Assembly: GCF_036568125.1 (NCBI RefSeq)
Contig: NZ_DATCTF010000010.1
Coordinates: 248,001 to 312,000, forward strand
Source of the DNA: Magnetovibrio sp.
GTDB taxonomy: Bacteria; Pseudomonadota; Alphaproteobacteria; Rhodospirillales; Magnetovibrionaceae
DNA: 64,000 bases
Direction: 5' to 3'
Below the pieces are notes generated by a model, which saw only the letters and a list, made by a program, of their open reading frames with translations, was not told where the DNA came from and did no database searches. Every line of letters starts with the position of its first letter. Within the stretch, counting starts at the first letter, position 1. Shown piece after piece: positions 1 to 7,152 of the stretch. A program made the translations under genes and the position numbers.

Positions 1-1110
1 GTGCCTCGCAGCGCGAAACAATCACCTAAACAACCGACACAGACATTGGTCAACCCCATGCCGCAGACGCCATCCGCCCTCGACCTCAGCACCGCCTTGT
101 TGGCCTGGTTCAGCCGCACCGGGCGCAGCGACCTGCCGTGGCGCGATGCGCCGTGCGGGGCGCGCGATCCGTATCGGGTGTGGCTGGCGGAAATCATGTT
201 GCAGCAAACCACCTGCGCGGCGGTGATTCCCTATTTCAACCGCTTCACCAGCCAATGGCCGGACGTCAAGGCGCTGGCGCGCGCCGACACGGATGATGTG
301 ATGCGCGCATGGGCGGGTTTGGGCTACTACGCACGGGCGCGCAACATGGTCAAATGCGCCCAGGAAGTGGCGGAACACCGGCAAGGCGCCTTTCCCACCA
401 ACGAGCAAGACCTGCTGAGCTTGCCGGGCATTGGTCCTTATACCGCCGCCGCGATCGCCGCGATCGCCTTTCAAGGCCCCGCCGCGCCGGTTGACGGCAA
501 TGTCATTCGCGTGCTCAGCCGGTTATATGCCATCGAAGACGTGATGCCCGCGAACAAGAGGGTGGTCGGCGACTACGCAGCAAAGATGCTGCCTCCTGGG
601 CGCAGCGGCGATTTCGCCGAAGCGCTGATGGATCTGGGGGCGACCCTATGCAAGCCGAAAAATCCCAACTGCGCCGCATGTCCGTGGACCGACGCTTGCC
701 AGGCGCACCGCGAAGACCGGGTAGCGGATTTTCCGGTCAAGGCGGCGAAAAAAGAAAAGCCTACGCGGCGCGGTTGGGCGTTTTGGATCGAACGCGCCGA
801 CGGGTGCATCTTGCTGGAACGCCGCCCCGACAAGGGTCTGCTGGGCGGTATGACGGGCTTTCCGTCAACGCCTTGGCAAACAGACGCCATCGCGGCCGCG
901 CAAGCCGTCGCTAGTTTACCGTTCGCTGGGCGATGGGAGGCGCTGGAGGAAACCGTTCGCCACACCTTTACGCACTTCCATCTGGAGCTGGGGGTGATCA
1001 AGGTATCCGTGCAGGACGTGCCGGGCGAGGGGCTGTGGAGTGCACCGCACGATGTCGAAAAGCACGCCTTGCCCAGCGTGATGAAAAAAATATCCGCGTT
1101 GCTTTTATGA
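1..1110 (+). CDS. mutY: A/G-specific adenine DNA glycosylase MutY
   Basis: Removes adenine mispaired with 8-oxoguanine or G in base-excision repair. The helix-hairpin-helix is visible around residues 138-155 (LLSLPGIGPYTAAAI), followed by the catalytic-Asp motif VDGNVIRVLSR. The 4Fe-4S cluster cysteines follow as C-x6-C-x2-C-x5-C (CKPKNPNCAACPWTDAC). The last ~130 residues have the NUDIX-like fold that reads 8-oxoG, including the HTFTHFHLEL segment. The frame is open from base 1 with GTG. An ATG at 58 is an equally good start, and a start upstream of the window cannot be excluded. Length (350-369 aa) is normal for the family. The gene stands alone, 76 bases before the response regulator. Confidence 0.95.
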   Translation: MPRSAKQSPKQPTQTLVNPMPQTPSALDLSTALLAWFSRTGRSDLPWRDAPCGARDPYRVWLAEIMLQQTTCAAVIPYFNRFTSQWPDVKALARADTDDVMRAWAGLGYYARARNMVKCAQEVAEHRQGAFPTNEQDLLSLPGIGPYTAAAIAAIAFQGPAAPVDGNVIRVLSRLYAIEDVMPANKRVVGDYAAKMLPPGRSGDFAEALMDLGATLCKPKNPNCAACPWTDACQAHREDRVADFPVKAAKKEKPTRRGWAFWIERADGCILLERRPDKGLLGGMTGFPSTPWQTDAIAAAQAVASLPFAGRWEALEETVRHTFTHFHLELGVIKVSVQDVPGEGLWSAPHDVEKHALPSVMKKISALLL

Positions 1111-1113
1111 GTA

Positions 1114-1128
1114 TTTGCAAAATGCAAA
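1114..1128. promoter_or_regulatory. Inverted repeat TTTGCA-AAA-TGCAAA upstream of the sigma-54 regulator
   Basis: This perfect 6-bp dyad with a 3-bp centre lies just after the mutY stop codon and 58 bases before the start of the response regulator at 1187. The same architecture (TTTGCA-N3-TGCAAA) recurs at 6961-6975 in front of a second response-regulator gene. It is probably an operator; the regulator is unknown. Confidence 0.45.
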
Positions 1129-1186
1129 AAAAAGGGTTTTCATAAATCATACATGTCCCCATATTGAAATGAGCAAGGGGAGCGCT

Positions 1187-2641
1187 ATGGTTGATAAATC
1201 TAGAGTATTGCTCGTAGAGGATACGGTGCCTTTGGCGCGGACGTACGAGGCCTACCTTGAGGGTGAGCCGTACGACGTTACCCATGTGGAAACCGGCAAG
1301 GAAGCCTTGGCCATTTTGGCGGAAACGCCGCCCGATGTGGTGCTCTTGGATCTGATGCTGCCTGACATGGATGGCTTGAGCATTTTGGAGCATATCTCCA
1401 CAGAGCAAATTCCTTCTGCGGTGGTGGTGATTACGGCCAACGCCTCTCTCAACACGGCGATCGACGCCATGCGTCTTGGCGCACTCGACTTCATGGTCAA
1501 GCCCTTCAATGCCGCTCGTTTGAAGGTAACGCTGAAAAACGTCCTGGAACGCCAGCAACTCAGTCAGATCGTTGCAACCTACCGTAACGATATCGACCGG
1601 CGCGAATATCAAGGCTTCATCGGTTCGTCGCTGGCGATGCAGCGGGTCTATCGCATCATCGACAGCGCCGCGGGATCCAAGGCGACCGTGTTCATCACCG
1701 GCGAAAGCGGCACCGGTAAAGAGGTCTGCGCCGAGGCCATTCATCGCCAAAGTCCGCGTGCCAGCAAACCGATCGTTGCGCTCAATTGCGGCGCCATTCC
1801 CAAGGATTTGATGGAAAGTGAAATTTTCGGCCACGTCAAAGGTGCGTTCACCGGGGCTGTGACCGACCGTGACGGCGCGGCGACGCGGGCCGCGGGCGGC
1901 ACGTTGTTTTTGGATGAGATCTGCGAAATGGACCTCAACCTCCAAACCAAGCTGTTGCGCTTCATCCAAACCGGGACTTTTCAAAAGGTCGGCGGCAGCA
2001 AGCTCGAAGACGTCGATATCCGCTTCGTGTGCGCCACCAACAAGGACCCCATGGTCGAAGTCGCGGAAGGGCGCTTTCGCGAAGATTTGTTCTACCGGCT
2101 GCATGTAATTCCCATTCACATGCCGGCCCTCAAGGAACGCGAAGACGACGTGCTGGCGATCGCGGAAAAATTGCTCGCCGATTACGCGGCGGAAGAGGGC
2201 AAGCCGTTCAAGGGCTTCGATGCAAAGGTGCGGGCCGTGTTCAAGGCCTATTCCTGGCCAGGCAACGTCCGCCAACTGCAAAACGTCGTGCGCAACATCG
2301 TGGTGCTGAACGATGGTGAACTGGTCGACAGCACCATGTTGCCCGCACCCTTGGATCAATTGCTCGATAACGTTAATCCGCTTCCGGAAACGTCACCGGC
2401 CCGTCCGGCAAGTTTTCCGACAAGCTTTGGCCCCGTGACCGAACACGCGTCCAGGGGCAATGGTTTGATGCCCGCACGCAAAGAGGATCTGCGGCCGTTG
2501 GACGAGATGGAGCGGACCATCATCGAGCATGCCATCGATTTATGCGATGGCAACGTTCCGCAGGCTGCGTCGCATCTGGGCATCAGCGCCTCGACCATTT
2601 ACCGCAAGCGTCAAAACTGGGAAGAAATGATGGACGCGTAG
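1187..2641 (+). CDS. Sigma-54-dependent response regulator, LuxO/NtrC type
   Basis: Phosphorylation-controlled transcription activator that remodels sigma-54 RNA polymerase. It has an N-terminal receiver domain (acidic ED pair at 11-12, phospho-acceptor Asp55 in LLDLMLPDMDG, conserved Lys in MVKPF). The central AAA+ domain has Walker A GESGTGKE, the sigma-54 contact loop GAFTGA, Walker B GTLFLDEI and the arginine-finger region FREDLFYRLHV. The C-terminus is a Fis-type helix-turn-helix (GNVPQAASHLGISASTIYRKR). The start at 1187 is chosen because GGGGAG lies 6 bases upstream; an in-frame ATG at 1169 is weaker. Domain order and the convergent Hpt gene resemble the LuxO-LuxU relay, but target genes cannot be read from the sequence. 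Confidence 0.93.
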   Translation: MVDKSRVLLVEDTVPLARTYEAYLEGEPYDVTHVETGKEALAILAETPPDVVLLDLMLPDMDGLSILEHISTEQIPSAVVVITANASLNTAIDAMRLGALDFMVKPFNAARLKVTLKNVLERQQLSQIVATYRNDIDRREYQGFIGSSLAMQRVYRIIDSAAGSKATVFITGESGTGKEVCAEAIHRQSPRASKPIVALNCGAIPKDLMESEIFGHVKGAFTGAVTDRDGAATRAAGGTLFLDEICEMDLNLQTKLLRFIQTGTFQKVGGSKLEDVDIRFVCATNKDPMVEVAEGRFREDLFYRLHVIPIHMPALKEREDDVLAIAEKLLADYAAEEGKPFKGFDAKVRAVFKAYSWPGNVRQLQNVVRNIVVLNDGELVDSTMLPAPLDQLLDNVNPLPETSPARPASFPTSFGPVTEHASRGNGLMPARKEDLRPLDEMERTIIEHAIDLCDGNVPQAASHLGISASTIYRKRQNWEEMMDA

Positions 2642-2647
2642 ACGGAC

Positions 2648-2995
2648 TTATGCGTTCCGCGTCTGCGCGGCCGAGAGCGTTGCCGCGATGTCTTGTTTGA
2701 GGATGTCTCGTGCAGCCAGTGCCTGAGCGCGAATTTCGGTTTCGTTTGCGCCGTCACAAGCATCTTGCAAGGCCCTTGCAGCCTCACCGCCGTCCACCGC
2801 GCCGTAGGTCAGGCATAAGCCCTTGAGCGAATGCGCCTGGATGCGCAATTCCGCTATATCGCCGCCATTTATCAGATAATCTTCGATTTTCGCGATGCGC
2901 GTTTCTGCGTCGTTTTTGAAGATTTCCAAAAGCTTCAGCGCCGTGTCCGCTCCGACATCGTGTGCGAGTTGGTCAAGGATATCGAGATCGGGCAC
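2648..2995 (-). CDS. Hpt phosphotransfer protein
   Basis: Single-domain histidine phosphotransfer protein of 115 aa. The phosphorylated histidine is in QAHSLKG at residue 55, with the typical helical surroundings (EIFKNDAETRIAKIEDYL before, AARALQDAC after). The frame is open further upstream but would run into apt. The GTG at 2995, preceded by GGGAG, begins exactly where the Hpt fold begins and lies 32 bases after the apt stop. It is therefore probably co-transcribed with apt. It ends 6 bases from the convergent LuxO-like regulator, a likely phosphorelay partner by location. No hybrid kinase is adjacent. Confidence 0.85.
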   Translation of the reverse strand: MPDLDILDQLAHDVGADTALKLLEIFKNDAETRIAKIEDYLINGGDIAELRIQAHSLKGLCLTYGAVDGGEAARALQDACDGANETEIRAQALAARDILKQDIAATLSAAQTRNA

Positions 2996-3027
2996 GGCGC
3001 GAAAACTCCCGGAATGTTCCTGGGTAC

Positions 3028-3543
3028 TTATTCGTCGTAAGAAATCAGCGCTTCGAACGGTGCACCAAGCTTTTCGCGGCCACCCAAGAACGTCAATTCG
3101 ATGATCGCGGCCGTACCAACCACATCGCCGCCGACTTTCTTGCACAGTTCGATGGCCGCGTTCAACGTTCCGCCGGTGGCGAGCAAATCATCGAGGATGA
3201 CCACGCGCTGTCCGGGATGGATGGCGTCGTCTTGAATTTGAATGGTGTCACTGCCGTATTCGAGGTCGTAGCTGTGTGAGACCAAACCGCCGGGCAGTTT
3301 ACCGGGTTTGCGCGCCATCACGAAACCGCATCCCAGTTTCAGAGCCAGGGGCGCGGCGACGAGAAATCCACGCGATTCGATGCCCACCAATACATCGGGC
3401 TGGTATGCGCCGATCATACGCGCCATGCGGCCCATGGCGACTTGCCAGGCGTCGGCGTGCGAAAGCAACGTTGAAATGTCGTAAAACAAAATTCCCGGTT
3501 TGGGGAAATCGGGAATGCCCCGGATGTATTCCTTAATGTCCAT
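3028..3543 (-). CDS. apt: Adenine phosphoribosyltransferase
   Basis: Salvages adenine to AMP using PRPP in the cytosol. The 171-aa length is normal. The PRPP-binding loop is [13 protein letters not shown], and the family-typical N-terminus [18 protein letters not shown] and the segment [15 protein letters not shown] are present. ATG at 3543. The downstream Hpt gene follows at 32 bases on the same strand. Confidence 0.96.
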   Translation of the reverse strand: MDIKEYIRGIPDFPKPGILFYDISTLLSHADAWQVAMGRMARMIGAYQPDVLVGIESRGFLVAAPLALKLGCGFVMARKPGKLPGGLVSHSYDLEYGSDTIQIQDDAIHPGQRVVILDDLLATGGTLNAAIELCKKVGGDVVGTAAIIELTFLGGREKLGAPFEALISYDE

Positions 3544-3666
3544 ATGCGCTCAGGCCTCTTGCAGATTGAGTGTTGGCGATGGGGGATAAATATGCGCCCT
3601 GATCATACGCGGGCGGCCTGTCCCGGGTAAAGCCCTTGGATATGGTCAAATTGCGGGGCATGGCAA

Positions 3667-3694
3667 AAGGGCCGATGCGGTGGCATCGGCCCTT
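3667..3694 (-). terminator. Hairpin downstream of cytochrome c gene
   Basis: Perfect 12-bp stem (AAGGGCCGATGC / GCATCGGCCCTT) with a GGTG loop, 40 bases past the stop of the cytochrome gene at 3735. Only a short T-run follows on the minus strand. Confidence 0.7.
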
Positions 3695-3734
3695 GCTCGA
3701 CCCGGTAGGGGCAACCTTGTGAGAATATCTCGGT

Positions 3735-4091
3735 TTAGTTGGACTTGAGATATTCGATGATGGCGGCGCGGTCTTCTTCTTTTTTGACCTTTACGACCAT
3801 GGTGGTGGCTTTGCCGATGAATTTCTTCGGATCTTCGATCCAGGCGCTCAGGTTGGCTTCGTCCCACATGATGTCCGAATCCTTCAGCGCTTTGTATTTT
3901 TTAAAGTCCTGCTGGCCGGCCTGTTTGCCGACGATGCCAGCCAAGGACGGACCGATGGCATGCTTGCCGGGTTCCATGGAATGGCACTTCTTGCAGTTCT
4001 TCTTGAACAAGTCTTCACCTTCATCCGCCATGGATGCGGCGGGGATCATGGCGAAGCAAGCGAGGGCGACAGCGACGTGGATGGATTTCAT
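3735..4091 (-). CDS. Class I cytochrome c (c2/c550-like), copy 1
   Basis: Periplasmic mono-heme electron carrier of 118 aa. A Sec signal peptide spans residues 1-20 (VAVALACFAMIPAASMA). The heme site is CKKCH, and the sixth-ligand Met lies in the KATTMVVKV segment before a C-terminal helix (RAAIIEYLKSN). An upstream in-frame ATG exists, but ATG 4091 with GGAG 9 bases upstream starts exactly at the signal peptide. The next cytochrome (4293-4658) is a close paralogue with shared segments such as WIEDPKKFIGK. The pair is separated by a strong terminator, so each is probably transcribed on its own. Confidence 0.92.
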   Translation of the reverse strand: MKSIHVAVALACFAMIPAASMADEGEDLFKKNCKKCHSMEPGKHAIGPSLAGIVGKQAGQQDFKKYKALKDSDIMWDEANLSAWIEDPKKFIGKATTMVVKVKKEEDRAAIIEYLKSN

Positions 4092-4230
4092 GGGGGAATT
4101 CTCCAGATGATCACAAGTACGAGAGCGGTTGATATGCGGACTAAATCCAATCAATGCGCATAAGTTAGCTTCGATTTTTATGAAGGCAAGGGGTAAAATC
4201 CAAAAATCAGCTGTGCAATTAGGATCATTC

Positions 4231-4262
4231 AAAAAAAGCCCCGCTCGATCGAGCGGGGCTTT
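4231..4262 (-). terminator. Rho-independent terminator of cytochrome c copy 2
   Basis: A perfect 24-bp palindrome at 4237-4260 (AGCCCCGCTCGA and its complement) is flanked by seven A on the left, giving a U-tract on the minus strand. It lies 30 bases after the stop of the cytochrome at 4293. Confidence 0.9.
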
Positions 4263-4292
4263 GTCACGTCATTTAGAACGCAAGTGGCGGAA

Positions 4293-4658
4293 TTATTCGC
4301 CTTTGAGATACTCGATGATTTCTTCGCGTTCTTTTTCTTTTTTCACTTTAACGGTCATCGCGGTCGGCTTGCCGATGAATTTCTTCGGATCTTCGATCCA
4401 CTTGCTGATGTTGTCTTCATCCCATGTGAAGTCAGCGCCAGCCAGAGCTTTGTACTTGCCGAAGTCGGTGGAGCCAGCCTTGCGACCCATTACGCCAGCC
4501 AAGGACGGGCCGACTTTGTGCTTGCCGGCTTCCATGGTGTGGCAGGTGCCGCATTTTTTGTTGAAGAGCTTTTCGCCCTTGCCTTTAGCCATAGCAGAAC
4601 CGCTGGAAACGGCGATGGCGGCAGCGACGCCAAGCGCCAGAATCTTCGTGGTGTTCAT
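4293..4658 (-). CDS. Class I cytochrome c (c2/c550-like), copy 2
   Basis: Periplasmic mono-heme cytochrome, 121 aa. The signal peptide is residues 1-24 (ILALGVAAAIAVSSGSAMA), the heme site is CGTCH, and a distal Met occurs in GKPTAMTVKV. ATG 4658 is preceded by GGAGA. It is colinear along the whole mature length with the cytochrome at 3735-4091, indicating tandem duplication. It probably carries electrons between the bc1 complex and terminal oxidases or reductases; the partner cannot be assigned from sequence. Confidence 0.92.
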   Translation of the reverse strand: MNTTKILALGVAAAIAVSSGSAMAKGKGEKLFNKKCGTCHTMEAGKHKVGPSLAGVMGRKAGSTDFGKYKALAGADFTWDEDNISKWIEDPKKFIGKPTAMTVKVKKEKEREEIIEYLKGE

Positions 4659-4817
4659 GTTTTACGTCTCCAATTGAGCTTAATTATGTGAAGCGTGCCC
4701 TGTTCAGGTGCGCGATTTTGTAGCGTATGCGCCCCCTCTTTGGCAACCTCCCGCAAACTTGCGCATCGCACGGTAAGGTCGGCATTATAATCAAATAAAA
4801 GGGGATTGACTAGATTG

Positions 4818-5984
4818 TCACTGAAAGTTGCTGATTTCACGCCATATAGCGTAATCGCGGTGGAATTTTTGCATGGACCCCCATACTTTTGCGAATTCCT
4901 GATCGTTTTGCGATTGTTCACGCGCTACGTCTTTCCACGCGGCTTCCAGCGCGTGTAGTACGGCGTCCGGCCAACGGCGGACTTGGACACCTGCCAGGCT
5001 CAGATCTTTTAAGGCTTCGAATTGCTGGGCATCCGCCAATACCAAGGCGTGGCGGACGTTGTCGCCACACACTGTGTTGATGGCGGTGCGTTCCTGGCCG
5101 GTCAAATCGTTCCACACCTGGGCGTTGATCACCAAGGTGAACAGGGTCACGGGCTGACGCCAGCCGGGAAAGTAATAATTTCGCGCAAATTTCTGGAAGC
5201 CCAACGGGGCGTCCACGCTGGGCAGGGAATATTCGGCACCATCCAATTGCCCTTGTTCGAATTGGGATAAAATATCGCCGACGTTCAGACGCTGGATGTT
5301 TGCTCCTAATTTGGCCAGCACATCGCCGCCCAGGCCCTCCGCGCGGATGTTGAGACCCTTGAAGCCCTCGACACCGCGCACCGGGGCGCGATACCAGCCG
5401 GACGCCGCAGGGGGCACTGCGCCGCACAACGTCGCATGAAGGCCTCTTTTTTTCATGGCTTCGTCAAGCAATTCGCGGCCGCCGCCATGGTAATACCAGG
5501 CCAAGTGCTCCGCAGCGCCTGGACCGAAAGGAACGGCAGTGAACAGTTGCATCACCGCGGCGTCGGGGGCCCATCGTCCGGGGGTGGCGAACAGGGCCTC
5601 CACGGTGCCGGACTTTACGGCGTTCAAGGTATCGTCCGATTCGACCAATGTGCCGGGGTCGAACACGGTGATCCCAAGGCGTCCGCCGCTGGCGATGGGT
5701 AAGGCCTTTTGCAAACGCAACGGCAATTCGCCGAGAACGGGGGTTTTGGCCGGATACATGCTGATGATGCGCAGCCGCTTGCGCGGCGCTGTCAGAGGGG
5801 CGGTCGTGGCCATTGGCGTTGCTTGCGGTGGGGTGTCGGTCTTTAAGCCGAGCGTTTCCGCTCCTGGTGCCGTCACGTCCGCGCCTTGATGGCGCGCAGC
5901 CTCCAAACGTGGGGCGACAACGGTCGCGCCGACCATGACCCCGACGACCACGCCAATAACAATGCCGATGATGGTGTTGCGCAT
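4818..5984 (-). CDS. TRAP-type DctP solute-binding protein, orphan
   Basis: Periplasmic substrate-binding protein of the DctP family (388 aa). It has an N-terminal membrane segment (IIGIVIGVVVGVMVGATVV) that may be an uncleaved anchor, then a ~55-aa Pro/Thr-rich linker. The DctP fold follows, including FKGLNIRAEGLGGDVLAKLGAN, GQLDGAEYSLP and WNDLTGQERTAI. The ligand cannot be predicted; acids such as C4-dicarboxylates are usual for the family. No DctQ or DctM membrane gene lies in the window, so it is an orphan here. It is divergent from the small membrane protein at 6213 across an AT-rich 228-base gap. Confidence 0.85.
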   Translation of the reverse strand: MRNTIIGIVIGVVVGVMVGATVVAPRLEAARHQGADVTAPGAETLGLKTDTPPQATPMATTAPLTAPRKRLRIISMYPAKTPVLGELPLRLQKALPIASGGRLGITVFDPGTLVESDDTLNAVKSGTVEALFATPGRWAPDAAVMQLFTAVPFGPGAAEHLAWYYHGGGRELLDEAMKKRGLHATLCGAVPPAASGWYRAPVRGVEGFKGLNIRAEGLGGDVLAKLGANIQRLNVGDILSQFEQGQLDGAEYSLPSVDAPLGFQKFARNYYFPGWRQPVTLFTLVINAQVWNDLTGQERTAINTVCGDNVRHALVLADAQQFEALKDLSLAGVQVRRWPDAVLHALEAAWKDVAREQSQNDQEFAKVWGSMQKFHRDYAIWREISNFQ

Positions 5985-6212
5985 GTTTTGCTTTTACCCC
6001 AAGCCAAAAGACGGTGCTGTTAGCCGTTTTTTCTCTTCACGCGCGGCGAGGATAGCAGCGTGCCCTAAGGTGGGAAAGCGTAGAGTCGTTCTAATTTAAC
6101 GGATTTGATTTGTGCATTGTTTTACTGTATTTTTGCGTAAAATAATAAGATGTATTTTGTCGCCTGATTTAGAAAGCTGGCACCGTTCCCAGCTTCAACA
6201 AGGAATAAGGAA

Positions 6213-6539
6213 ATGGTCATGGCTCCACTTGATCGCGCGCTTGTGACGCGCGAACAGCAGTTGCAAGAAGCATTGGATGCGTTGATTGCTCAGCACGGTG
6301 CGCAAAGCGAAACGGTGGCTCTCATCCGTGGTCGTCTCGACGATGTGCGTAAAGACTTGGCAGCGTCTCAGGTTGATCTTACGGGCAACGAATCACACAC
6401 CGGCAGCATCGTTGAGTCTTGGGGTGCACCCAAGTGCAAAGACAGTGCGCTGATGTTTGTGATCCTCGGCGGTGTGTTGATCTTCGCCTTCGGCGGCATG
6501 TCGACTTTGTTCGTGTTGATGCTCGCTGCGAAGTGGTGA
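6213..6539 (+). CDS. Small membrane-anchored protein of unknown function
   Basis: 108 aa, not recognised. Residues 1-55 are charged and helical with a heptad-like pattern (probable coiled coil: LQEALDALIAQHGAQSETVALIRGR in outline). The C-terminus has one hydrophobic segment (LMFVILGGVLIFAFGGMSTLFVLMLAA) ending two residues before the stop, as in tail-anchored proteins. An AAGGAATAAGGAA ribosome site precedes ATG 6213; an internal ATG at 6219 is possible. It is a single-gene unit convergent with the CheY-like regulator. Confidence 0.7.
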   Translation: MVMAPLDRALVTREQQLQEALDALIAQHGAQSETVALIRGRLDDVRKDLAASQVDLTGNESHTGSIVESWGAPKCKDSALMFVILGGVLIFAFGGMSTLFVLMLAAKW

Positions 6540-6569
6540 GACGAGTCCCAATCTAACACGCACGGTGTG

Positions 6570-6941
6570 TTACGCTGTGCGCGTTAACGCCTGTTCGACT
6601 GCGGAAATCAAATGGTCCATATCGACCGGCTTACTGACGAAGCAGACGTCGCTTCGTTGCAATATTTCCGTATCCAGTTCGAATTTCTGATGCACCGACA
6701 AAATCATGATCGGTACGTCTCTGGAATTGGGGTGACTGCGAAGTTTCTCATACGTTTGGAGCCCATCCATGACCGGCATGGCGAGATCGAGGATGATCAA
6801 ATCAATTTGGTTGTGAGCGGCATAATCCAGTCCGACCGCGCCGCTGTCGGCACAGGTCACGGTGTGTCCGGCGTTGTTTAAAAACAAGGTGACGATCTCG
6901 TGAATATTGATGTCGTCATCGATCAAAAGAATTTCAGCCAT
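6570..6941 (-). CDS. CheY-like single-domain response regulator
   Basis: Receiver domain only, 123 aa. The acidic cluster IDDD is at residues 7-9, the phospho-acceptor Asp is in LIILDLAMPVMDG near residue 53, the switch Ser is in MILSV and the Lys in VSKPVD. There is no output domain. The frame is open upstream to 7076, but ATG 6941 (MAEILLIDDD) has a GGGGG site 6 bases upstream and matches the start of the fold. The dyad at 6961-6975 sits immediately upstream. No kinase is adjacent. Confidence 0.9.
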   Translation of the reverse strand: MAEILLIDDDINIHEIVTLFLNNAGHTVTCADSGAVGLDYAAHNQIDLIILDLAMPVMDGLQTYEKLRSHPNSRDVPIMILSVHQKFELDTEILQRSDVCFVSKPVDMDHLISAVEQALTRTA

Positions 6942-6960
6942 TGGCCCCCGCACAGTTATT

Positions 6961-6975
6961 TTTGCAAATTGCAAA
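6961..6975. promoter_or_regulatory. Inverted repeat TTTGCA-AAT-TGCAAA upstream of the CheY-like regulator
   Basis: Perfect dyad with the same 15-bp layout as 1114-1128. It starts 20 bases before the ATG at 6941 on the minus strand, overlapping the probable transcription start or leader, where binding would be expected to repress. Confidence 0.45.
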
Positions 6976-7152
6976 TATCGTTTGGATACTACTTCACAAT
7001 ACAATTTACGTGCCATTCTGGCTGCTTTGTGGCTAGCATAGAAACATTCCATCATTGAGGGCAATTCACACCACACTTTTTAGATAATGTTAGGATGGGG
7101 CACCAAAAGATTCGCGGTAATGCGTGCATAGTGCTCTTGGAGGGGGAAGGCC

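Noticed and set aside
6176-6192. Possible sigma-54 promoter (TGGCACC...) before the small membrane protein at 6213
   Set aside because: The -24-like TGGCAC is followed by GTTCCCAGC rather than TTGC at the required spacing, and it sits only 20-30 bases from the start codon; it overlaps an imperfect hairpin.
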